From: Spirochaetia bacterium UBA2205
GTDB taxonomy: Bacteria > Spirochaetota > UBA4802 > UB4802
Length of the DNA stretch: 8,225 nt
Direction: 5' to 3'
Assembly (NCBI GenBank): GCA_002328585.1
Contig: DCUV01000041.1
Span: forward strand, 74,727 to 82,951
Positions 1 through 5,216 of the stretch are shown here, one piece after another. The position numbers and the translations under genes were made by a program. Position 1 is the first letter of the stretch. The number at the start of each line of letters is the position of its first letter. The notes under the pieces were generated by a model, which was given only the letters and a program-made list of their open reading frames with translations, was not told where the DNA came from and ran no database searches.

Positions 1-64
1 ACACAAGGGACTTAAAATCCCTTGGACTTACAAGTCCGTGCCGGTTCAAGTCCGGCCTTGGGCA
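1..64 (+). tRNA. tRNA-Leu (anticodon UAA), 3' part only
   Basis: This is the 3' portion of a class II tRNA; the acceptor 5' strand and most of the D arm lie left of the window. Visible parts are an anticodon stem AGGGA/TCCCT (6-10 and 18-22) around the loop CTTAAAA with anticodon TAA at 13-15, a long variable arm GGACT/AGTCC (24-37), a T arm GCCGG-TTCAAGT-CCGGC (40-56), and the acceptor 3' strand CTTGGGC (57-63) with discriminator A64. The long variable arm and UAA anticodon identify leucine. CCA is not encoded, so it must be added after transcription. Confidence 0.93.
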
Positions 65-138
65 ATTATCTATAATAATAAAAGAGATATAGTACGTCCT
101 GTCTCAATCCATCAGGAATGGGGCAATTACTATTATAA
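60..138 (+). repeat. Imperfect direct repeat of the tRNA-Leu 3' end
   Basis: GGGCAATTA at 60-68 (the last tRNA bases plus flank) recurs at 121-129. With one inserted base the similarity runs on through CTATAATAA (70-78) against CTATTATAA (130-138), giving about 17 of 18 matches at a period of 60-61 bp. A small dyad TCCTG/CAGGA (97-101 and 113-117) lies between the copies. This could be a local duplication or a trace of integration at the tRNA 3' end. No integrase is visible in the window. Confidence 0.5.
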
Positions 139-181
139 CTGTTGTCTTCCCTAAAAAATAAAAAACAAAATTTTATAATTT

Positions 182-208
182 TTGTTGATAAAAAACGTAT
201 AGTATAAA
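182..208 (+). promoter_or_regulatory. Weak candidate promoter for the amino acid permease
   Basis: TTGTTG (182-187) and TATAAA (203-208) could serve as -35 and -10 boxes, but the spacer is only 15 bp. The area is so AT-rich that such matches are cheap, and an AT-only hairpin (164-186) overlaps the -35. A ribosome-binding AGGTG at 260-264 sits 7 bases before the ATG at 272. Confidence 0.3.
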
Positions 209-271
209 ACATCTTTTAATGAATCATTGTACTCGATGAATATTAATATTTTCTGATGCAGGTGTTATTGT

Positions 272-1762
272 ATGAAACAGCGTTTTAAAAAGCATTTTGA
301 ACGTAAGCCAATAGAAGAACTTATGATAGAGGTTGGTCATGAACATGAGTATTCACTGAAGCGAGTACTCAGTCCATTTCATTTAATCATGCTTGGTGTA
401 GGTGTAATAGTTGGTGCCGGTATATTTGTGCTTACCGGTCATGTTGCTGCTGCATACTCAGGACCTGCAATCGTACTTTCATTTGTCATTGCGGCAATAG
501 CATGCGGGTTTGCAGGGCTCTGTTATGCTGAATTTGCATCCATGATATCAGTTTCAGGAAGTGCATATACCTATGCATATGCCACGTTGGGGAAGCTCTT
601 TGCATGGATCATTGGCTGGGACCTCATTCTTGAATATCTTTTTGGGGCTTCGTCGGTAGCTGTTGGATGGTCAGGGTATGTGTGCAGCTTCTTGAAAGAT
701 TTTGGTATTATTATTCCAGCATCCTTTTCCAGTGCTCCATTTGGATATGATGTCCATACAGGCTGGTATTTAACAGGTGCAATTGTCAATGTACCTGCAA
801 TTCTGGTTATTGTTGTCATGACAATTTTACTGATACTGGGAATAAAGGAATCCGCAACCTTTAATAATATCATTGTTGTGATTAAGGTGGGTGTTATATT
901 GCTTTTCATTGGATTTGGTATATTTTTTATAAATTTTAAAAATATGGTTCCGTTTATACCGCCAAACACCGGGCATTTTGGCGAATATGGATTTAGCGGT
1001 ATCTTACGAGGGGCAGGGGTAATATTTTTTGCATACATTGGGTTTGATGTTGTATCAACGGCAGCGCAGGAGGTAAAAAATCCAAAACGTGATATGCCCA
1101 TTGGCATCCTTGGTTCATTGGCGATAGTTACTGTTTTATACATCCTGGTTGCCTTTGTTATTACTGGACTGGTAAGCTACACAAAATTAAACGTTCCAGA
1201 TCCTATAGCTGTTGCTATTGATGCTGCTGGCGAGCATCTATTCTGGTTACGGCCTATTGTAAAAATTGGAGCGATAGCTGGCTTGAGTTCTGTTGTGTTG
1301 CTGTTGCTCTATGGACAGTCAAGGATATTTTTTACTATGGCACGAGATGGGATGCTGCCATCTGTTTTTGCCAGAGTTCATCACAATTACAGGACACCTT
1401 ATATAACAACCATTGTAGTTGGTGTTGCAGCTGTGATCTTTTCTGGATTGTTTCCCATAGGCATTCTTGGTGAAATGGTATCTATTGGAACGTTACTTGC
1501 ATTTGTTATAGTGTGTATTGGAGTGCTGGTATTGCGGTATACCCGTCCTAAACTCCACAGGCCCTTTAAAACGCCTTGGGTTCCATTTGTTCCCATCATG
1601 GGAGCGCTGGTATCATTTATACAGATGGTAGCATTGCCAAAAGATACATGGTTGAGATTGCTCATCTGGATGTTTGTAGGATTCATTATCTATGCAATCT
1701 ATGGCGAGCGCCACGCCCATAAAAGGCCTGCTGAAGATAAAGAAGCATTGTTAATACAATGA
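272..1762 (+). CDS. Amino acid permease, APC superfamily, CAT-type
   Basis: This 496-residue inner-membrane transporter of the amino acid-polyamine-organocation superfamily most resembles bacterial cationic-amino-acid-transporter (CAT) proteins such as YfnA/YhdG. The first membrane helix carries GVGVIVGAGIFVLTG (residues 42-56), the unwound glycine segment that contacts the substrate's amino and carboxyl groups in this fold. The sixth-helix region carries GFDVVSTAAQEVKNPKRDMP, a hallmark of CAT proteins. About twelve hydrophobic segments follow a charged cytoplasmic N-terminus, and the length is normal for the family. ATG 272 is chosen because AGGTG lies 7 bases upstream and the family-like N-terminus begins there. 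It appears to be a single-gene unit between a tRNA and a terminator. The exact amino acid substrate cannot be decided; cationic amino acids or alanine-like substrates are typical of relatives. Confidence 0.93.
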   Translation: MKQRFKKHFERKPIEELMIEVGHEHEYSLKRVLSPFHLIMLGVGVIVGAGIFVLTGHVAAAYSGPAIVLSFVIAAIACGFAGLCYAEFASMISVSGSAYTYAYATLGKLFAWIIGWDLILEYLFGASSVAVGWSGYVCSFLKDFGIIIPASFSSAPFGYDVHTGWYLTGAIVNVPAILVIVVMTILLILGIKESATFNNIIVVIKVGVILLFIGFGIFFINFKNMVPFIPPNTGHFGEYGFSGILRGAGVIFFAYIGFDVVSTAAQEVKNPKRDMPIGILGSLAIVTVLYILVAFVITGLVSYTKLNVPDPIAVAIDAAGEHLFWLRPIVKIGAIAGLSSVVLLLLYGQSRIFFTMARDGMLPSVFARVHHNYRTPYITTIVVGVAAVIFSGLFPIGILGEMVSIGTLLAFVIVCIGVLVLRYTRPKLHRPFKTPWVPFVPIMGALVSFIQMVALPKDTWLRLLIWMFVGFIIYAIYGERHAHKRPAEDKEALLIQ

Positions 1763-1875
1763 TTATTGATAAGCAAGTGTAACATTCATTCCCATTAAAG
1801 ATTCTTATTCAACCTGATAATCACAAGAAATCATAGCACCCATTAATGTGTCTGCAGTTTTAGTCATGTATCGTT

Positions 1876-1918
1876 ATGTAAACAGGATTACATCTCTCTT
1901 GTGTTTTATTCACAAGAG
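1876..1918 (+). other. Two small hairpins before the terminator
   Basis: ATGTAA/TTACAT (1876-1881 and 1888-1893, 6-base loop) is followed at once by CTCTTGTG/CACAAGAG (1896-1903 and 1911-1918, 8 perfect pairs, 7-base loop TTTTATT). The right arm CACAAGAG could alternatively pair with CTCTTGCG (1950-1957) beyond the terminator, so the structures are partly mutually exclusive. Confidence 0.5.
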
Positions 1919-1950
1919 GAAAAGGGGGTTCATGCGATAGCCCCCTTTTC
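1919..1950. terminator. Strong intrinsic terminator, probably bidirectional
   Basis: A ten-pair stem GAAAAGGGGG/CCCCCTTTTC (1919-1928 and 1941-1950) closes a 12-base loop. The A-tract on one side and T-tract on the other make it usable on both strands. It lies about 155 bp after the permease stop and is the first convincing terminator for that gene. It also insulates the gene from the long non-coding stretch to the right. Confidence 0.75.
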
Positions 1951-1995
1951 TCTTGCGTAACTCTTTCCCCCCGGACTGGCGACTATCGTTTTTTG

Positions 1996-2072
1996 TCCCT
2001 CATTCCATTCAGGATTTCCTTCGTTCTTCACACACTGTGGAGGCTTCAGGTGCTTTCCCCGATTCCATCAGG
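1996..2072 (-). repeat. Two copies of a CCTGA(A)TGGAAT motif
   Basis: On the minus strand CCTGAATGGAATGAGGGA (1996-2013) and CCTGATGGAATCGGGGA (2056-2072) are imperfect direct repeats. A third related copy, CCTGATGGATTGAGA (102-116, minus strand), lies just after the tRNA. Members occur only in non-coding parts of this window, which suggests a small dispersed repeat. Confidence 0.4.
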
Positions 2073-2119
2073 TTTTCAACAGTTCTTACCCTTGTTTCGC
2101 AATGTGCTTGCGGTACCCG

Positions 2120-2146
2120 GCAAAAAAAAGTCGTTTTTTTTATTGC
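2120..2146. other. A8/T8 hairpin
   Basis: Eight A (2122-2129), the loop GTCG (2130-2133) and eight T (2134-2141) form a homopolymeric hairpin, with GC and GC (2120-2121, 2145-2146) able to close the base after a small bulge. A second small hairpin CGCAA/TTGCG (2098-2102 and 2108-2112) precedes it. It lacks the GC-rich stem of a true intrinsic terminator. Confidence 0.4.
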
Positions 2147-2297
2147 TCTATTGGTATCCATTATACAACAGGTACAAAATGGACTTCCTTGCCTTCCCTG
2201 TCAGCGAAGTCGTGTAGTGTTATCTACGGCAGGTTGCCTTATTCAGCGCCCACATCCAAAGATGCACGTCTCCATCATATGGCTGTTTTTAGTTATG

Positions 2298-2322
2298 AAG
2301 TCATCATCGTGGATGATTTTTT
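2298..2322 (+). terminator. Weak terminator-like hairpin
   Basis: The stem AAGTCATC/GATGATTT (2298-2305 and 2312-2319, one G-T pair) has loop ATCGTG and merges into a run of six T (2317-2322). It is AT-rich, and no gene upstream is known to need it, so its role is doubtful. Confidence 0.25.
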
Positions 2323-2467
2323 GATAAATAAGGCGAGATTATTCGGCTTTGGTTTAGAATAACACATCATAGTAAAATTCTTTGTTTAGACTTCCTGTAA
2401 CACAGGCACTATCGCTTCAGAAAGACAGTAATGTCCCATTTTTATTGATCACAAACCAGCTATCAAG

Positions 2468-2505
2468 CCGCCCCTTTGTTCAAAAAAAGGGGGGCGAAGG
2501 GGCGG
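2468..2505. repeat. GC-rich hairpin element
   Basis: CCGCCCCTT (2468-2476) pairs perfectly with AAGGGGCGG (2497-2505). Inside lies a competing partner, AAAGGGGGGCG (2486-2496), giving alternative folds around TGTTC. The block to about 2513 is far richer in G+C than anything else in the window. It looks like a REP/MITE-type intergenic repeat, but only one copy is seen here. Confidence 0.45.
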
Positions 2506-2628
2506 GCCCGGAGCATGTTATTCATCCCTATAACTGACAATGTGTTTCAATCATGCACGGATGGCATTATGGTAGCGTGTGCTTTTATTTGATTACTGTA
2601 TTAATAAACTATCTGACACAAAGAAAAG

Positions 2629-2651
2629 TATAATGAGTACTATCGATAGTA
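2629..2651 (+). promoter_or_regulatory. -10-like TATAAT abutting a 14-nt palindrome
   Basis: A perfect TATAAT (2629-2634) is followed three bases later by the perfect palindrome TACTATCGATAGTA (2638-2651), where transcription would begin. No good -35 lies 16-18 bp upstream; CTGACA at 2613-2618 is only 10 bp away. No gene starts just downstream, although a hairpin CCTATC/GATAGG (2680-2697) follows. It may mark a small RNA or a relic promoter. Confidence 0.3.
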
Positions 2652-2933
2652 TTATAAACCACAAAAAGAAGAAATAATCCCTATCATAAAAGATAGGTGT
2701 AACACAAGAAGTAAAAAAACCATAATTGAGGCAAACCCAACAAATTATCGCTCAATGAGCAAGTTATCAGAATAGAAGAATGAAAAGCGTTGGAAGTAAT
2801 AGAAAAATCTTGCGTTGATGCAATGGCAGCACAGTTTGCAGCGATAAATATACGATTTTAATAGATTGATAAATGTTTTACTGCGCAACAGTGAATTATA
2901 GGCACAAATAAAAAAATTATTTTATTTTTTATA

Positions 2934-3008
2934 TTGACAAATATGAGTCATATTAGAAAAGCTTAATATAATTAGGCATAACTAATTATATTATATAACA
3001 TGAGGGGA
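2934..3008 (+). promoter_or_regulatory. Regulatory region of the beta-barrel gene
   Basis: The region holds TTGACA (2934-2939), a 15-nt palindrome AATATGA-G-TCATATT (2940-2954), TATAAT (2967-2972), and a perfect 12-bp inverted repeat TAATATAATTAG / CTAATTATATTA (2964-2975 and 2982-2993) with a 6-base centre GCATAA. The TTGACA-TATAAT distance of 27 bp is too long for one standard promoter, so the TATAAT may use a weak -35 or an activator. Both palindromes look like operators, and the larger could also fold in the leader RNA. The ribosome site GAGGGG overlaps 3002-3007, about 6 bases before the ATG at 3014. Confidence 0.55.
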
Positions 3009-3013
3009 CGTTT

Positions 3014-3736
3014 ATGTCAAAACGGTTATTGTTGCTTGTCGCAGGTTTTTTATTTATTCACAGTGAACTGTATGCATACAGACCATTTGCTACGGAGGAT
3101 GCTGGTGTTGCACCACCGGGTGAAAATAAAATAGAGTTGGGATGTGAAGTAGCTGGCTTTTCACGGGATACGGTTAATAATGCAAATTATTCGTTTTTAA
3201 TGGGCATTGGGCTGGGTAGGGCTGAGATATTGTTTGAAACTCCTTATTGCATAACAAATGACAATGATGAAGAAAATGAAGGAGTAGAGGATTTTGTTTT
3301 TGCTTCAAAAGTAAAGGTTGCAGGCAGCAACCAGGATACAGGTTTTACACTGAAAACGGAATATGCGCATGAATCGGGAATGTATGGATTAAGCGCTGTT
3401 GTATCGCAATCGTTAAGCTGGTTTACTTTACATTCACAATGTGGATTGATTAGCGACTTTGATGATGATGGTGCAATTTTTGGATTGGGGATTGATTTTT
3501 TCATAACAGATAACTTTAGATTGATAATTGATTCTTTTGTAGAGCACATTGCTGATGATACACGTTATCAGATCCTTTGCGGGGGTATTTTAGCCATAAG
3601 GGATACTATTGTGCTTGATACAGCGCTGGGTTATTCATGGATAGATAGGCGGGGCAATGGAAGAGAGGAGGTTGCAATCATTGGGTGCTCTATAGGACTG
3701 CAAAATTTTTTTGTTGAAAATATTAGACATGACTAA
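3014..3736 (+). CDS. Outer-membrane beta-barrel protein, MetA-pathway-of-phenol-degradation type
   Basis: This 240-residue protein has a clear Sec signal peptide: MSKR, a hydrophobic run, then a likely cut after LYA (residues 19-21). The mature protein opens with YRPFATEDAGVAPPGE, matching the RPLxTDDAGT-like opening of the 'putative MetA-pathway of phenol degradation' outer-membrane family. Alternating polar/hydrophobic strands rich in Gly, Phe and Tyr follow. The family name reflects historical context, and most members have no proven substrate. ATG 3014 is set by the GAGGGG site upstream and the signal peptide. The gene is monocistronic, lies behind two strong palindromes, and converges on the minus-strand gene 38 bp away. 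Family assignment is by recognition of the N-terminus and overall character, not by a search; a generic porin-like barrel is the alternative. Confidence 0.68.
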   Translation: MSKRLLLLVAGFLFIHSELYAYRPFATEDAGVAPPGENKIELGCEVAGFSRDTVNNANYSFLMGIGLGRAEILFETPYCITNDNDEENEGVEDFVFASKVKVAGSNQDTGFTLKTEYAHESGMYGLSAVVSQSLSWFTLHSQCGLISDFDDDGAIFGLGIDFFITDNFRLIIDSFVEHIADDTRYQILCGGILAIRDTIVLDTALGYSWIDRRGNGREEVAIIGCSIGLQNFFVENIRHD

Positions 3737-3740
3737 TATT
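3719..3740. promoter_or_regulatory. Inverted repeat over the stop codon, similar to the upstream dyad
   Basis: AATATTAG / CTAATATT (3719-3726 and 3733-3740) has a 6-base centre ACATGA and straddles the TAA stop at 3734-3736. Its core ATTAG-ACATGA-CTAAT matches the upstream ATTAG-GCATAA-CTAAT (2971-2986) at 14 of 16 positions with the same spacing. No T-run follows, so it is not a typical terminator; a protein-binding site is as likely. Confidence 0.45.
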
Positions 3741-3774
3741 ATTAATTATGTCGAAGAATGTAGTTCATTATGTA

Positions 3775-4116
3775 TTATTCCCTGCGTGATAAAATAATTG
3801 AAGCAATACAAAAGGGAACTATCACCAGATCAAGAAGCACATGGAAAACACTGAAGGGATTTGCATGAACAAAAAAGAATCGCATAACTCCTAATGCCCC
3901 ACCAATGAAAGGAACTATCGCCCCGGATATAATTGCCCATGTCTTTTTTATTAAAATTATAATGAACACACCAAGTAAAAGATATACTACACCAAATAGT
4001 GATGCAGCAATGACATGACTATGATGCTGGTACACCGTAAGCTGGGTAAGGTGTGTGCAACCTGATAAAATAAGGAGTATGCCTGCTGTTAAGGATAGCC
4101 GTTGTTGCAGTTCCAT
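3775..4116 (-). CDS. Small four-helix membrane protein, unknown function
   Basis: I do not recognise this 113-residue protein. It has four hydrophobic segments, roughly residues 8-24, 32-56, 60-82 and 88-108, separated by short polar turns, with a Lys-Lys pair after the second and an Arg-Arg-Glu C-terminus. The start is placed at the ATG complementary to 4114-4116, which begins MELQQR and has GAGGTG about 4 bases upstream. An in-frame TTG at 4126-4128 would add four residues but would itself overlap that ribosome site. A Gly-Cys pair early in the first helix (SGCTHL) is faintly lipobox-like, but the many later helices argue for an integral membrane protein. It is transcribed toward the beta-barrel gene and away from the export operon. 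Confidence 0.62.
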   Translation of the reverse strand: MELQQRLSLTAGILLILSGCTHLTQLTVYQHHSHVIAASLFGVVYLLLGVFIIILIKKTWAIISGAIVPFIGGALGVMRFFFVHANPFSVFHVLLDLVIVPFCIASIILSRRE

Positions 4117-4149
4117 AGTGCACCTCAAAAGATTTTGATGTTATTGAAG

Positions 4150-4177
4150 TATATATACTACTTGTTCAGCACAACAA
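4150..4177 (-). promoter_or_regulatory. Candidate promoter for the minus-strand membrane protein gene
   Basis: On the minus strand TTGTTG (4172-4177) and TATATA (4150-4155) are 16 bp apart, placing a start about 30 bp before the gene's ATG. The -10 is inside the palindrome AGTATATATACT (4148-4159). The match is modest in AT-rich sequence. Confidence 0.35.
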
Positions 4178-4272
4178 TTGCAAGAATAAATATGGCTGCA
4201 CATTTTTTATAAAAATATCTTGCCATGCATATACTATTGAGGATGTGATTATGAGTTGAAAATAAAACCGGA

Positions 4273-4296
4273 TACAATGCTGCATTTGATATCAAA
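4273..4296 (+). promoter_or_regulatory. Candidate promoter/operator ahead of the export operon
   Basis: TACAAT (4273-4278) is a good -10 box but has only a weak TATGAG (4250-4255) at 17 bp. Six bases on is the perfect 12-nt palindrome TTTGATATCAAA (4285-4296), which would lie near the transcript start. A second -10-like TATAAT (4387-4392) nearer the adaptor gene also lacks a -35. The operon promoter must lie somewhere in 4180-4400, but the sequence does not settle where. Confidence 0.3.
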
Positions 4297-4413
4297 AAAT
4301 TGGAACTTTATTATGACAACCATGGTCTAATGTTGATTGTAGTAATAGCAGACACTATGGGTGGCAGGTCATCATGGTTACAGGTGTATAATTTAATTAT
4401 CAGGATTTTATTA

Positions 4414-5187
4414 ATGAAATTGATGAATAGAAAGATGGTTATTACAGCAGTGGTTTTATGTATGGTGATTGCAATAAGTACTTTTACCATTTGCAACAAT
4501 AATGGAAAAACCGTTAAACCAAAGGTAACCTCAGTTGTTGATGCGGTCTATGCGTTAGGGATTGTTACCCCCTATAAAGAATATAGCCTGCGTGTTGGCA
4601 TGAGTACTAAGATTGAAAAGCTTTATATATGGGAAGGCGATAGGGTACAGGCAGGAAGCCCCTTAGTGCAACTTGATGGAGGCATACTACTGCGTGCTCC
4701 TTTTTCCGGGGTTGTGGCTACCTTAAACCGCAAGGAAAGTGAGATAGTTAGTGCACAGGAATCCATCATGACAATAGTTGATCCTGCAACAATGTATATC
4801 AGACTTTCACTAGACCAGGAATCAATTATTAATGTTAGAAAAAAACAGATTGCCGAGATTAGCTTTGAAAACCTGCGCAATAAAAATATACGTGGCGTGG
4901 TAAGCAGGATATATCCATCAGGTGGAGAATTTGTTGTTGCTATTGATGTTGATTCATTTCCTGAAGGCGTATTGCCGTATATGACGTGCGATGTGGCAAT
5001 TGTGGTAAGTGAAAAAAACAATGCGCTATTACTGCCAGAGAATGCTGTCCACAATGGTGCTGTAACACTAATCCGTAACGGCAAAAAAGTATCGGTGAAC
5101 GTCAGTACTCGTGCACACGACAATGGATGGGTGGAGATTGTTCAGGGCAATATTACCCCTGACGATACTGTGGTTGTCATGCAATGA
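4414..5187 (+). CDS. Periplasmic adaptor (membrane fusion protein) without the helical hairpin
   Basis: This 257-residue adaptor is of the HlyD/AcrA/MacA membrane-fusion class and would link the inner-membrane pump to the TolC channel encoded downstream. Residues 8-26 form an N-terminal membrane anchor. The first lipoyl (barrel-sandwich) half is GDRVQAGSPLVQLD (75-88) and the second is LRAPFSGVV (93-101). Only about four residues join them, so the usual coiled-coil hairpin is absent. A beta-barrel region (about 120-200) and a membrane-proximal domain to the C-terminus follow. Typical family members are 350-400 residues, and the difference is the missing hairpin rather than a truncation. ATG 4414 is preferred because AGGA (4402-4405) lies 8 bases upstream; an in-frame TTG at 4300 would add 38 residues and push the membrane anchor inward. 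The permease gene starts 29 bp downstream. Confidence 0.88.
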   Translation: MKLMNRKMVITAVVLCMVIAISTFTICNNNGKTVKPKVTSVVDAVYALGIVTPYKEYSLRVGMSTKIEKLYIWEGDRVQAGSPLVQLDGGILLRAPFSGVVATLNRKESEIVSAQESIMTIVDPATMYIRLSLDQESIINVRKKQIAEISFENLRNKNIRGVVSRIYPSGGEFVVAIDVDSFPEGVLPYMTCDVAIVVSEKNNALLLPENAVHNGAVTLIRNGKKVSVNVSTRAHDNGWVEIVQGNITPDDTVVVMQ

Positions 5188-5216
5188 GCTATCGCTTATA
5201 AAAAAGGAATGCGGAA

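Larger units (their letters stand above)
1951..2933. other. About 1 kb with no convincing gene
   Basis: Open frames here are poor. One at 1953-2324 (plus) has no ribosome-binding site, no recognisable domain and low-complexity Ser/Phe/Cys composition from a pyrimidine-rich strand. A start-less frame at 2650-2775 and fragments around 2745-2860 look faintly protein-like but contain stops. The plus strand of about 1958-2220 is pyrimidine-rich, unlike neighbouring genes. The stretch holds the small repeats and hairpins listed separately. It could be decayed sequence, an untranslated RNA or a mobile-element remnant; I cannot identify it. Confidence 0.6.

Noticed and set aside
571..1143. 190-codon frame antisense to the amino acid permease
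   Set aside because: Lies wholly within a strongly supported gene, lacks its own start signals and has a composition typical of the complement of a membrane-protein gene.
1953..2324. Open reading frame of 123 codons on the plus strand
   Set aside because: No ribosome-binding site, no family resemblance, Ser/Phe/Cys-rich composition expected from translating a pyrimidine-rich non-coding strand, and two other overlapping frames open equally well.
2650..2775. 41-codon open stretch (EEIIPIIKDRC... to LSE stop)
   Set aside because: No usable start codon near its beginning and no ribosome site; it may be a coding relic but cannot be supported as a gene.
2740..2860. Protein-like fragments around an in-frame TGA (…VIRIEE stop KALEVIEKSC…)
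   Set aside because: Too short and interrupted; consistent with chance in AT-rich DNA.
3719..3740. Intrinsic terminator for the beta-barrel gene
   Set aside because: The inverted repeat is AT-only and no T-run follows, so it was listed as a possible binding site rather than a terminator.
4300..4413. Upstream extension of the adaptor from a TTG start
   Set aside because: Would put 38 residues before the membrane anchor, has no ribosome site, and the ATG at 4414 has a well-spaced AGGA.
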